Assembly (NCBI GenBank): GCA_964369955.1
Contig: CAYJFQ010000003.1
Location: forward strand, 1-64,000
Direction of reading: 5' to 3'
DNA: 64,000 nt
Source: CAYJFQ01 sp964369955
GTDB taxonomy: Bacteria > Bacillota_I > Bacilli_A > Erysipelotrichales > Erysipelotrichaceae
Shown here: positions 41,410 through 49,904 of the stretch, one piece after another
Layout: each line of letters starts with the position of its first letter
Position numbering within the stretch: the first letter of the stretch is position 1
Made by a program: the position numbers and the translations under genes
The notes under the pieces: model-generated
Databases searched by the model: none
What the model was told of the DNA's origin: nothing
What the model saw: the letters and a program-made list of their open reading frames with translations, nothing else

Positions 41410-42047
41410 TTATTTTCTCCTTGTCTTATTGGGTGTCTAATAATTGTTTTCATTTTTAAAGGGTCAACTTTTCGACGGTCACTTAAATAGATTTCATGAT
41501 GTCTTCTTCGCTCATTAAGATCTATCTGATATCCTTGTTTATTCGCAAATTCATGCATAAGTCTAACAGTCTCCTCTTCGTTTTTAAATGGTCCGATATG
41601 CAAACATTGTACACACAACCCTTCTTCAACTGTTAGAAATTGGACTTTTGAGAAATCTTCATTCTTTTTGAGGGTGGCAGTTTTAATTGCCCACTCAAAG
41701 TTTTCTTTTAAAATAAAGTCAGGCAATCTAATTAGGGAAATCCAATGAAAATTATCCTTGTTATGTAAATCAACTCCTTGGATATTCGGTTGCCACCAAA
41801 AACCTTCAAGTGGAGGTACTACATATTTAACAAAACCTAGAATCTGATAATCAGTTTTATAGCTCATTTTTAAGGTATAAGCGATTGTATAAAGTGAAGC
41901 AACTGCCTTAGCATACTCACCACCTTTTTGATTAGGGTTACCTTTACCGAAAACCCCAAGATAATTAGTGCTTGGAAGATTAACAATTGAAGGATTTACT
42001 TTAGGGGCATAAAACTCTTTTAATTCTTTCTTTACATCATAGGTCAT
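41406..42047 (-). CDS. GyrI-like small-molecule-binding protein
   Basis: 213 residues. Segments YLGVFGKGNPN near the start, PPLEGFWW in the middle, VQCLHIGPFKNEEETV and HHEIYLSDRRKVDP at the end match the stand-alone GyrI-like (SBM/SRPBCC-unrelated) family annotated in many Firmicutes. The conserved Glu/Trp pocket binds hydrophobic or cationic compounds, and some members hydrolyse them. No DNA-binding domain is attached. Confidence 0.85.
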   Translation of the reverse strand: MTYDVKKELKEFYAPKVNPSIVNLPSTNYLGVFGKGNPNQKGGEYAKAVASLYTIAYTLKMSYKTDYQILGFVKYVVPPLEGFWWQPNIQGVDLHNKDNFHWISLIRLPDFILKENFEWAIKTATLKKNEDFSKVQFLTVEEGLCVQCLHIGPFKNEEETVRLMHEFANKQGYQIDLNERRRHHEIYLSDRRKVDPLKMKTIIRHPIRQGENK

Positions 42048-42074
42048 AAATATTCTCCTTATAACAAAATATTA

Positions 42075-42410
42075 TCAAACTATCGAAGAGTTTTCTTTAA
42101 TCTCTACTAGATATTTTTTAAAGTTTTTAAAGGCTAAAAACTCCACAAGATAGCCTAGAAGAACATAAACTAATAATATCGATCCTATAAATACAAAAAC
42201 ATTAATCCTAAATAAATCATCATTAAATAGATATTCAATCATAAGCTTAGCGACCAATACACTTGAAATGGGCAACAACTTAAAAGCTAATCTCCAATTA
42301 TTCATAACTTTTAAGTATTTTCTATCAAATTTGTACTTATTACCATCTAAATAAATTTTATAGTCTTTGTTTTCAATGCTGGTGTCAATCATTGTGATTT
42401 TATTGAACAT
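42075..42410 (-). CDS. Two-helix membrane protein of unknown function
   Basis: 111 residues. The N-terminal 30 residues are polar. Two hydrophobic segments follow (about 42-62 and 70-95), with a short charged tail. No recognised family. GGAG element before ATG 42410. Part of the minus-strand run. Confidence 0.6.
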   Translation of the reverse strand: MFNKITMIDTSIENKDYKIYLDGNKYKFDRKYLKVMNNWRLAFKLLPISSVLVAKLMIEYLFNDDLFRINVFVFIGSILLVYVLLGYLVEFLAFKNFKKYLVEIKENSSIV

Positions 42411-42442
42411 ATGTTACTCCTTTTTATTAAATTATATAAATT

Positions 42443-43213
42443 TTATTGGTTATTTATTATAGTTGCTAACTCAAAAGCTAGTAGCGCAATTTTCTCTTTT
42501 TCATCTAATTTGTTTGCGCAGTCTAGACTTCTTACATCCCATTCTGAATTATCTAAGTTATCTGCAGCATAGAAGAATTCAAAGAAGTCAATATTTCTAA
42601 ATTTCGCAAGAGCACTAACAGCTGAACATTCCATTTCAACGCAAACAGCACCTTGTTGTTTTCTTAAATTCATAGTATTGATTGTTTCTCGATAAAAAGC
42701 ATCAGTTGTCCAAGTTTTTCCTTGAGTGTATGAGTAGTTATGGTGATTTAACAATTTGATAAATTCACTTATATATTTTTCGTTTACTCCAATTTCATCG
42801 CTAGCCTCACAATAATGATAGCTTGTTCCTTCATCTCTAATTGCGGAGTTAGGAATGATGATGGCTAGATCTTTTATATTACGATCTAAAACGCCACAAG
42901 TTCCAAACATGACCAACTTTTCAAGCCCCATTGCAATAACTTCCTCAAGACTACCGACACAAGCTGGTGCACCTACTCTTGACATAAAGGCAGCAATGTC
43001 TGTGTCTTTGTATCGAATCTTATATACTGGATAAGTGCCATTAGCATTTCTTATTTCTGAGATGACTTCTTTTTCAAAATTTTGCATTACGCTTTCTAAT
43101 AATTCATTTGAGAAACAAGTGACACCAATTTTAGGAAATCCATCAATTTTCTTAATATAATCTTCTGGGTTGATAACTGCTTTTTTATTGTGGTCATATT
43201 TTAAGGTTGTCAT
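42443..43213 (-). CDS. Uridine/purine nucleoside phosphorylase family protein
   Basis: 256 residues, PNP/UDP phosphorylase fold. SRVGAPACVGSLEE (near 88) is the phosphate/ribose loop region; FGTCGVLD (near 112) and CVEMECSAVSAL (near 202) supply base- and ribose-binding residues, the MExE motif being diagnostic. It splits nucleosides with phosphate into base and ribose 1-phosphate. Udp-like specificity is likely but not certain. Ribosome site AGGAGA. Confidence 0.88.
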   Translation of the reverse strand: MTTLKYDHNKKAVINPEDYIKKIDGFPKIGVTCFSNELLESVMQNFEKEVISEIRNANGTYPVYKIRYKDTDIAAFMSRVGAPACVGSLEEVIAMGLEKLVMFGTCGVLDRNIKDLAIIIPNSAIRDEGTSYHYCEASDEIGVNEKYISEFIKLLNHHNYSYTQGKTWTTDAFYRETINTMNLRKQQGAVCVEMECSAVSALAKFRNIDFFEFFYAADNLDNSEWDVRSLDCANKLDEKEKIALLAFELATIINNQ

Positions 43214-43265
43214 TATATATCTCCTTTAAAAACTATTTCATTAAATCTATAGTACCATAGGATAC

Positions 43266-43294
43266 AAAAAAGACAATCTTGCGATTGTCTTTTC
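43266..43294. terminator. Terminator next to tRNA-Leu
   Basis: AGACAATC / GATTGTCT stem with loop TTGC and A/T runs on both sides; terminates the tRNA on the minus strand. Confidence 0.8.
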
Positions 43295-43303
43295 ATTTCA
43301 AAT

Positions 43304-43386
43304 TGGTGCGGGTGAAGGGACTCGAACCCCCACGGTTGCCCGCCAGATCCTAAGTCTGGTGCGTCTGCCAATTTCGCCACACCCGC
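43304..43386 (-). tRNA. tRNA-Leu (UAG)
   Basis: On the minus strand: acceptor GCGGGTG pairs with CACCCGC, anticodon stem CCAGA/TCTGG around loop CTTAGGA (anticodon TAG), a long variable arm typical of class II tRNAs, T arm GGGGGTTCGAGTCCC and encoded CCA. Confidence 0.96.
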
Positions 43387-43435
43387 GTGCCACAATATTA
43401 TAACATATCTATTTTATTGATTTCAAGATAAATAG

Positions 43436-43472
43436 ATAAAAAAAGAATTGGTTTCATTAAAACCAATTCTTG
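43436..43472 (-). terminator. Rho-independent terminator
   Basis: AAGAATTGGTTT / AAACCAATTCTT 12-bp stem; on the minus strand it runs into seven T. Ends the lysine-rich membrane protein gene. Confidence 0.88.
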
Positions 43473-43477
43473 AACAA

Positions 43478-45022
43478 TTATTTTACTCTTTCAGTAAATA
43501 TTAATGAACCGATATTAGTATTTAATAATGAAGTAATTAACCCATATCGTAAGAGATTGTTTTCAGTTTTTGTAAGCTCATCATAATTAAGCGCATCTTC
43601 TACATTAAACTCAGGAAAAGTGTTAGTTACTGACATTTCATCGACAATCATAAAGGCAATTGTTTCTCCATCCATTGTCATATTGAAGTTCATGTCAGTA
43701 GTTGTGATAGAATCAACAGTTTTATGAACAAAACTACCATCTATTTTAAACCTAAATAGTGGTGCATCTAATACAAATTTTTGTCCATTTTCTTGATCAG
43801 TAATTGTCATAGTTGCTAGCCCTGAAAAATCAATTTCTACCTTATCTTCAACAATAGTTGCTGCTATAGCTAATTGGTCAACAAGATATTCTACATATGT
43901 AGTTTCATCTTCTGTATAACTGTAAATAGAGTCAACAGCTGAATCTAATGAAAAGCCATAATAATTTGAACCAGCAAAGTAAATATTCATTTCCAACCCA
44001 ATAAATGATGAATAGTTGTCAACACTATCAACTGAATCAATATTATCAGCAACCTCTGACTCATCAATTCCTAAAGTTCCAACAATTAAATCAACAAATT
44101 CAGCATTGCTTGCCATTTTATTTTTAAGATTAGTAAAAGTTTGTTGAGCTACATTCTCGTTAAAAGTATATCTGTAAGTGTTTAATTTAACTTTTGAACC
44201 ATCATTTTGGGTTCTTTCATCCTCATGGATACTGAATCCTTCGTCAACTAATGATTCTTTTAACATCTGGAAGAACAGTTCATTCATTCTTACCAAATTA
44301 GTAGGATTTAAACTATTAGTTTGTGGACTTAATCCAATTCCTTCAATAAAGATAAACTTATCTAAAGCCTCTGGCAATCTAAAGTAGAAATTATCATCAG
44401 CTAGTTTAAAAATTGCTTCTAACTGCATTTTTCCATTTGTAATGATATTAAATGTTCCTGCATACTGATTATTAGCTGCATCACTAATAATTTGGTATTG
44501 GTAAGATTCATCAATCGCAAGTGAATTACCTGAAATTTTAACAAAGCCTTTGTTTGAGATTATATTAGTTGCTGGGTCAATTCCTGAGTCTTTATTGATT
44601 TTACTAAGATTTTCACCAATGTAAGTTGAGATATTGTCAATCGCAAGATTATAAACATCTCTAGCTGAAGTGCTTCCTTGGTTTAAAAATATCCAAAGTC
44701 CCAACCCAATCGCAACTATAATAATAATTACTGGAATCAAGAATTTTTGTAGTGGACTCTTTTTAGATCCTTCATCAACTGGTGTTGTTTCTACAACAAT
44801 TGTTTCTTTAACTATTGGGGCTGTTTCTACCCTCGCAACTTTTTCAGTTTCTTTTTTAGGGGTTACTTTTTTTGTGGCAGTTTTTTTAGCTGCTGCCTTT
44901 TTCACTGTTGGCTTGCCTTCTTTATCAGTTGCCTTTTTAACTGTTTTTTTAGTTGTTGACTTTACTTCTTTTTCAACAATTTTTTTGGTTGTCTTTTTAT
45001 TTGTTTTTTGGTTGTTTTCCAT
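43478..45022 (-). CDS. Single-pass membrane protein with lysine-rich histone-like N-terminus
   Basis: 514 residues. Residues about 1-70 are a low-complexity Lys/Thr/Ala region of repeated TKK, VKK, AAKK units, similar in composition to histone H1 tails and bacterial nucleoid proteins. An acidic patch and one membrane helix follow (about 93-113, FLIPVIIIIVAIGLGLWIF). The remaining 400 residues are a hydrophilic, mostly beta-predicted extracellular domain without cysteines. No family recognised. The basic tail would face the cytoplasm and could touch DNA, RNA or acidic lipid. Single gene with its own terminator. Confidence 0.75.
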   Translation of the reverse strand: MENNQKTNKKTTKKIVEKEVKSTTKKTVKKATDKEGKPTVKKAAAKKTATKKVTPKKETEKVARVETAPIVKETIVVETTPVDEGSKKSPLQKFLIPVIIIIVAIGLGLWIFLNQGSTSARDVYNLAIDNISTYIGENLSKINKDSGIDPATNIISNKGFVKISGNSLAIDESYQYQIISDAANNQYAGTFNIITNGKMQLEAIFKLADDNFYFRLPEALDKFIFIEGIGLSPQTNSLNPTNLVRMNELFFQMLKESLVDEGFSIHEDERTQNDGSKVKLNTYRYTFNENVAQQTFTNLKNKMASNAEFVDLIVGTLGIDESEVADNIDSVDSVDNYSSFIGLEMNIYFAGSNYYGFSLDSAVDSIYSYTEDETTYVEYLVDQLAIAATIVEDKVEIDFSGLATMTITDQENGQKFVLDAPLFRFKIDGSFVHKTVDSITTTDMNFNMTMDGETIAFMIVDEMSVTNTFPEFNVEDALNYDELTKTENNLLRYGLITSLLNTNIGSLIFTERVK

Positions 45023-45147
45023 AAATTTCTCCCTTTAGTACATTTTAACATATCGCATATATTTTTTTAATCTAATTTAAATGCTGATATAGATTATAGA
45101 TAAATAAAAATATATAATAGAAATAGTATTATTTAATGAGGTAAACA

Positions 45148-45522
45148 ATGGCTAATATTAATGCTCAAAATCGTGAAATAAGAAGAAAACTCTATATAGA
45201 TGATGAAGTTAATTTGTTTTTATTTTGGTATGTTGAATTAGAAAAGCAATTTCACTTAATTCACCAACAAGTTTATGGCAATGCACCTGACCGCATGTAT
45301 ATTAGTAGACTTAAGAAATTATATCGTGATATTGGTTATCATGATGAGAATATGTTACATATTATTTTTGACTCAAAAATTGGTTATCGTTATTATCGTA
45401 ATCGTTTAATTCATAACTACACATTAAAGGACTTAGAATTCGTAAAGCTTCATAGCAAAGAATTTGTTGCTAAGATGAAAGAGTTTCACCAGGAAATAAA
45501 CACAAAGATCATCAATCGATGA
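45148..45522 (+). CDS. Small helical protein with HEPN-like RxxxxH motif
   Basis: 124 residues, predicted all-helical. The segment YYRNRLIHNYTL (near 86-97) contains R-N-x-x-x-H in the arrangement seen in HEPN RNases such as HepT (RN..(V/I)H). The rest (charged helices, no cysteines) fits the size of a HEPN domain. No nucleotidyltransferase gene is adjacent, so it is not an obvious MNT/HepT pair. Its last 11 nt overlap the convergent cysE gene and a shared terminator. Confidence 0.6.
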   Translation: MANINAQNREIRRKLYIDDEVNLFLFWYVELEKQFHLIHQQVYGNAPDRMYISRLKKLYRDIGYHDENMLHIIFDSKIGYRYYRNRLIHNYTLKDLEFVKLHSKEFVAKMKEFHQEINTKIINR

Positions 45523-45532
45523 TCTTTTTATT
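45504..45532. terminator. Bidirectional terminator lying within both coding ends
   Basis: AAAGATCATC / GATGATCTTT with loop AATC and T tracts both ways. The stem contains the stop codons of the convergent HEPN-like gene and cysE, which overlap by 11 nt. Confidence 0.85.
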
Positions 45533-46036
45533 AATTAATTTAGCTGGAATTCCAACAACTGTAGAGTTATCTGGAACATCCTTAATAACTACAGAGTTAG
45601 CCCCAATTAACGAATTCTCACCAATAGTGATATTACCTAAGATTTTTGCACCAGCTCCAACAATAACATTATCCATAATAGTTGGATGTCTTTTGCCCAC
45701 TTCATTACCAAGCCCTCCTAAAGTAACTAGATGATAGAGCTTAACATCATTGCCAATGATAGTTGTTTCACCAATTACAACCCCAAATCCGTGGTCAATA
45801 AATAAGCCTTTACCGATAGTGGCTCCTGGGTGAATTTCAATTCCGGTTAAAAATCTAGCGATTTGGGAAATCAACCTTGCTAGAAAAAATAGTTTTATTC
45901 TGTAGAACCAGTTTGCTAAACGATAAAATAGTAGTACATGAATGCTAGGGTAGAGTAATAGAATTTCTAAAGTATGCCTAGCTGCCGGATCACTTTTTTT
46001 GATGTTTTTTATTTGTCTTTTGATGTCATTAAACAT
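45512..46036 (-). CDS. cysE: Serine O-acetyltransferase
   Basis: 174 residues, the short CysE/EpsC-type form. N-terminal DPAARHTLEILLLYPSIHVLLFYR helix region, then hexapeptide repeats with the catalytic HPGATIGKGLFIDHG (His-Asp/His pair) and the YHLVTLGG loop for acetyl-CoA. Makes O-acetylserine from serine and acetyl-CoA for cysteine synthesis. Divergently transcribed from cysK, with a shared 93-bp control region. Confidence 0.93.
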   Translation of the reverse strand: MFNDIKRQIKNIKKSDPAARHTLEILLLYPSIHVLLFYRLANWFYRIKLFFLARLISQIARFLTGIEIHPGATIGKGLFIDHGFGVVIGETTIIGNDVKLYHLVTLGGLGNEVGKRHPTIMDNVIVGAGAKILGNITIGENSLIGANSVVIKDVPDNSTVVGIPAKLINKKIID

Positions 46037-46062
46037 ATATACCTCTTTATATTATCTTAAAG

Positions 46063-46106
46063 AATAGTTGCTTTAAAAGCAATTATTTAGCATTCTAGTG
46101 TATAAT
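46063..46106. promoter_or_regulatory. Palindromic operator in the cysE-cysK divergent promoter
   Basis: A 25-bp near-perfect palindrome, AATAGTTGCTTT-A-AAAGCAATTATT (46063-46087, one mismatch), sits between the divergent genes. TATAAT (46101-46106) serves cysK. The palindrome covers the expected -35 region. It probably binds a dimeric regulator of cysteine synthesis; it does not match the CymR box I know. Confidence 0.65.
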
Positions 46107-46129
46107 AATAACAAGGAGAACCGCTTAGT

Positions 46130-47050
46130 ATGTTATACGATAAAGTTACAGAAACAATTGGCAATACCCCTTTAATAAGGTGTCATAACCTTGAAAGGCA
46201 TCTAAACTTAAAAAATCAGTTATATGTTAAGGTTGAATCATTTAATCCTGGAGGGAGCGTTAAAGATCGTGCTGCCTTTAGAATGTTAAGTGAAGCACTT
46301 AATAAGGGTGATATTAATAGCGACACATTAATTATTGAGCCTACAAGTGGAAATACAGGTATTGGGCTTGCGATGGTTTGTGCTAGTTTAAATTTAAGTT
46401 GTATGATTGTGATTCCTGATAGTATGAGTGTTGAACGTCGTAAATTAATCAAGGCTTATGGCGGTCAACTTATCTTAACTCCCGGAAATCAAGGAATGAG
46501 TGGTGCTATAGAGAAGGCAAATCTACTTCATGGGGAAATAGTTAATAGCTTCATCCCTTCACAGTTTGACAATCCTAATAATCCTTTAGCCCATTATGTG
46601 ACTACAGGAATTGAGATAGTTGAGGATCTTAATGATCTTGACATCTTTATCGCTGGTATCGGAACTGGTGGAACGATTAGTGGAGTTGGTCGTTACTTGA
46701 AAAAACATAACTCACAAATAGAAGTAATAGGGGTCGAACCTAGCGACTCACCATTTATTAGCCAAGGAAAAAAAGGTCCACACAAGATTCAAGGAATTGG
46801 AGCGGGTTTTATACCAAGTAATTATAATCCTGAAGTAGTGGATGATGTAGTGTGGGTTGGTTACCAAGATTCGCTAAAACATGCCAACTTATTGGCTAAA
46901 AAAGAGGGAATCTTAGCGGGTATTTCCAGTGGAGCTGCTTTAGCTGCCGCAATTGAAATAGCCGAAGATTGTCAAGACAAAAAAATTGTAGTATTACTTC
47001 CAGATACGGGAGAAAGATACTTATCAACAGAATTATTTAATGAAGAATAG
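46130..47050 (+). CDS. cysK: Cysteine synthase (O-acetylserine sulfhydrylase)
   Basis: 306 residues, fold-type II PLP enzyme. PLP-lysine K45 in GGSVKDRAA, substrate loop PTSGNTGIGLA (near 70), phosphate loop GIGTGGTISG (near 176) and the PDTGERY tail are all present. Forms cysteine from O-acetylserine and sulfide. Pairs with divergent cysE. Confidence 0.95.
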   Translation: MLYDKVTETIGNTPLIRCHNLERHLNLKNQLYVKVESFNPGGSVKDRAAFRMLSEALNKGDINSDTLIIEPTSGNTGIGLAMVCASLNLSCMIVIPDSMSVERRKLIKAYGGQLILTPGNQGMSGAIEKANLLHGEIVNSFIPSQFDNPNNPLAHYVTTGIEIVEDLNDLDIFIAGIGTGGTISGVGRYLKKHNSQIEVIGVEPSDSPFISQGKKGPHKIQGIGAGFIPSNYNPEVVDDVVWVGYQDSLKHANLLAKKEGILAGISSGAALAAAIEIAEDCQDKKIVVLLPDTGERYLSTELFNEE

Positions 47051-47059
47051 GGGACATAA

Positions 47060-48190
47060 ATGAAAAAGATGGAATACAAAACAGTTAATCAACCAATAAA
47101 GAAGCTAGGATTTGGTTTAATGCGCTTACCAATGATTGATAAAAAAGTTGATATTGAACAAACAAAAATAATGATTGATAAGTTTATGGAAGCGGGATTT
47201 ACTTATTTTGACACTGCTTATTCATATTTAGAGGGAATGTCTGAAGAAGTGGCTAAAGAGTGCTTAGTTGATCGTTATCCTCGTGAGTCTTTCACTCTTG
47301 CGACTAAACTTCCAGCATGGCTTGCAAAAAATCAAGAAGAAGCTCAAGAAATGTTTTGGACTTCTTTGAAAAGAACAGGGGTTGAATATTTTGACTATTA
47401 CTTGATGCATAATTTAGGTGGTAACCGTACAGCAATGTTTGAAAAGTATGATCTTTGGAATTTTATCGCAAAGCGTAAAGAAGAAGGATTAATCAAAAAA
47501 GTTGGATTATCTTCACACATGACAAGTGATGAACTAGATGAAGTATTAACTAAACATCCAGAAGTTGATTTTGTTCAACTGCAAATTAATTATGTTGACT
47601 GGGAAAGCAAATCTGTTGAATCACGCTTATCTTATGAAGTTGCTAGAAAACATGGTAAGGAAGTTGTGATTATGGAACCAGTTAAAGGTGGTTCTTTAGT
47701 TAAATTACCTCAACAAGTAGCTGATATTTTTACTCAAGCTAATCCAAAGGCCTCACTTGCGAGTTGGGCAATTCGTTATGCAGCTAGTCTTGATGGCATC
47801 ATTACTGTTTTAAGTGGAATGTCAACAATTGAGCAAGTGGAAGATAATATAAGTTATATGGAAGATTTCAAACCTTTAAATGTATCAGAGTACCAAGTTA
47901 TAAATGCAGCACTAGAAGAATTAAATAAAATTCCTCAGATTCCTTGTACTGATTGTAAGTATTGTGTCGATAACTGTCCAAGTAAAATTAATATCCCTAA
48001 CTTATTTACAGTTATGAATAACTATAAAATATATCAAGATTTAAAAAGATATAAAGGCTCTTATGATTTTAATGTTGGAAGTGGCGGAAAAGCTTGCGAG
48101 TGTGTTAAGTGCGGACTTTGTGAAAGTGCATGTCCACAGAATATTAAAATAATTGAAGAATTAGCTGAAATTAGTATATTATTTGATTAG
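47060..48190 (+). CDS. Aldo/keto reductase with C-terminal 4Fe-4S domain
   Basis: 376 residues. AKR barrel (about 1-290) with catalytic Asp and Tyr in FDTAYSY, Lys in ATKLP and His in YYLMHNLG. The C-terminal ferredoxin-type part has CTDCKYCVDNCP and CECVKCGLCESACP, enough for two [4Fe-4S] clusters. This fused type is frequent in anaerobes and probably links a carbonyl reduction to ferredoxin. Nine nt after cysK, so probably cotranscribed. Confidence 0.9.
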   Translation: MKKMEYKTVNQPIKKLGFGLMRLPMIDKKVDIEQTKIMIDKFMEAGFTYFDTAYSYLEGMSEEVAKECLVDRYPRESFTLATKLPAWLAKNQEEAQEMFWTSLKRTGVEYFDYYLMHNLGGNRTAMFEKYDLWNFIAKRKEEGLIKKVGLSSHMTSDELDEVLTKHPEVDFVQLQINYVDWESKSVESRLSYEVARKHGKEVVIMEPVKGGSLVKLPQQVADIFTQANPKASLASWAIRYAASLDGIITVLSGMSTIEQVEDNISYMEDFKPLNVSEYQVINAALEELNKIPQIPCTDCKYCVDNCPSKINIPNLFTVMNNYKIYQDLKRYKGSYDFNVGSGGKACECVKCGLCESACPQNIKIIEELAEISILFD

Positions 48191-48204
48191 ATAATGGGGT
48201 AAAA

Positions 48205-49131
48205 ATGAATCTACAACACCTAAAATATGTAATTGAAATTGAAAAAACAGGATCTATTAGTAAGGCTAGTGAAAATCTATTTATGAGTCAACCTAACTTA
48301 AGTAGAGCTGTTAAAGAATTAGAAGAATCATTAGGAATTCTTATTTTTAAAAGAACTCCTAAAGGAATTGACACAACTGCTAAAGGCAAAGAATTCTTAG
48401 GATTTGCCAAGGGAATAATCTCGCAAATGGATGAGGTAGAGAAATATTACAAGAAAGAAGAAACTAATCGTCAAGTTTTTAATATATCTGTACCACGAGC
48501 AAATTATATTGCCCATGCCTTTATTAATTTTAGCAAGAGCTTAGAACTTGACCAAAACATTGAGATTAATTATCGAGAAACAAACAATATGAGGGCAATC
48601 AAAAATATCACTAATGAAGAATACAGCCTAGGAATAGTTAGATTTATTTCTAGCTATCATAATTACTTTGACTTATTCCTAGAAAGTAAAGATATTGAAA
48701 GCAAATTTATCTGTAAATTTAAATACCAAGTGTTAATGTCAAAAGACCATCCCTTAGCTAATCAAGAACTAACTGCAGAAAACTTATCTAATTATATTGA
48801 AGTAACTCACGGAGATCCTTTTATTCCATCATTAAATGCAGTAGACGCAAAAAGAATCGAGTTCTCAGAAAAAATAAACAAAAGAATCTATGTCTATGAA
48901 AGAGGTAGTCAATTCGACTTGCTTAAAGGAAACACCAACACTTTTATGAGAGTCTCAGGAATTCCGGCTAGTAAAATTGAATTATATGGTTTGATTCAAA
49001 AACCTTGTGTAAGTTTTGACAAAGAATACCAAGATTTCCTAATCTATCCAAAGAAACACACTTTCAGTAAGATTGAAGAAGAATTCATTAAAGAACTTGA
49101 GAAATCAGTTTCTGAAATGATTGATGTTTAG
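48205..49131 (+). CDS. LysR family transcriptional regulator
   Basis: 308 residues. HTH at about 1-60 (EKTGSISKASENLFMSQPNLSRAVKELE), effector domain from 90 on. It follows the aldo/keto reductase by 15 nt, unlike the usual divergent LysR layout. It may control the cysK operon, possibly through the 25-bp palindrome near 46063. Effector unknown. Confidence 0.9.
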   Translation: MNLQHLKYVIEIEKTGSISKASENLFMSQPNLSRAVKELEESLGILIFKRTPKGIDTTAKGKEFLGFAKGIISQMDEVEKYYKKEETNRQVFNISVPRANYIAHAFINFSKSLELDQNIEINYRETNNMRAIKNITNEEYSLGIVRFISSYHNYFDLFLESKDIESKFICKFKYQVLMSKDHPLANQELTAENLSNYIEVTHGDPFIPSLNAVDAKRIEFSEKINKRIYVYERGSQFDLLKGNTNTFMRVSGIPASKIELYGLIQKPCVSFDKEYQDFLIYPKKHTFSKIEEEFIKELEKSVSEMIDV

Positions 49132-49148
49132 CATTTAAGGAGAAAGCT

Positions 49149-49661
49149 ATGAATGAATTCTTGATTAGTGTTTTGATTATCATAATAGTAATTGGTATTA
49201 GTTTTTTAATTTACAGTTATTTTTTCAAGAATAGATCTAGTTGTGATGTAGATGTCACTATTTGTTCATTTAGTTTTAATCGTCACTATCGAAATGCGAT
49301 GTCAGAAGATAAAGGAGACAAAGAATACTTTTATCTTTCTAATAACAAAGTGGTAGTTAAACTATATGGCTATGGAAGAGAAGAAGTAATTGATAAAGAA
49401 ACTAAAATAAACACCAAAGAATACCTATTTTTAAAAAGTGAAATTATAGTCTGGATTGATAAATATGATGTATACACTCTTGCAAAGGACGAGTTTGTTG
49501 GAAATATTTTAGAACCTGAAATTCAAATAACTGATGTAAGTAGTGGTTTTGAGATTAATATCTATGATTGTGAATTCAATATCACCAAGGTTACTAATAT
49601 TCCTAATAACTATATTCAAATGTTAAATGATCTAGAAACCATCTTTAAAGATTTTCAATAA
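49149..49661 (+). CDS. Small N-terminally anchored membrane protein
   Basis: 170 residues. One N-terminal helix (about 5-26) then a hydrophilic beta-rich domain (strands such as VDVTICSFSF, KVVVKLYGYG). No family recognised. AAGGAG site; 18 nt after the LysR gene and before a strong terminator, so it ends the cysK transcription unit. Confidence 0.65.
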   Translation: MNEFLISVLIIIIVIGISFLIYSYFFKNRSSCDVDVTICSFSFNRHYRNAMSEDKGDKEYFYLSNNKVVVKLYGYGREEVIDKETKINTKEYLFLKSEIIVWIDKYDVYTLAKDEFVGNILEPEIQITDVSSGFEINIYDCEFNITKVTNIPNNYIQMLNDLETIFKDFQ

Positions 49662-49688
49662 CTAACCATAGTGGTTAGTTTTTTTGTT
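49661..49688 (+). terminator. Rho-independent terminator
   Basis: AACTAACCA / TGGTTAGTT stem, TAG loop, seven T. Confidence 0.92.
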
Positions 49689-49812
49689 TAGTTGCACTAA
49701 TAAATTAAGAAATTGTTTAGGCTGATGCAGATGAAGTAAAAAACAGATTAATAAAATAAAGTGCAGCATCCCCACTTTTTTATGCAGGTTAAGTTGGAAA
49801 CTATATAGATAC

Positions 49813-49844
49813 ACTTATATCGATAAAGATATATCGATATAAGT
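49813..49844. promoter_or_regulatory. 32-bp perfect inverted repeat with two TATCGATA sites
   Basis: ACTTATATCGATA / TATCGATATAAGT (13-bp arms, spacer AAGATA). Each arm includes the 8-bp palindrome TATCGATA. It lies about 60-90 nt before rex and is a likely operator, or alternatively a weak hairpin. It is not the known Rex box (TTGTTAA-N4-TTAACAA). A possible -10 TATGAT is at 49870-49875. Confidence 0.6.
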
Positions 49845-49904
49845 TTTATATATTTCAAATTTATAGCGGTATGATTTAAATTATTAGTGTAGAGGGAGGA
49901 AGTA

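Noticed and set aside
49813..49844. Rex-binding site before rex
   Set aside because: The inverted repeat does not fit TTGTTAA-N4-TTAACAA; I keep it only as an unknown operator.
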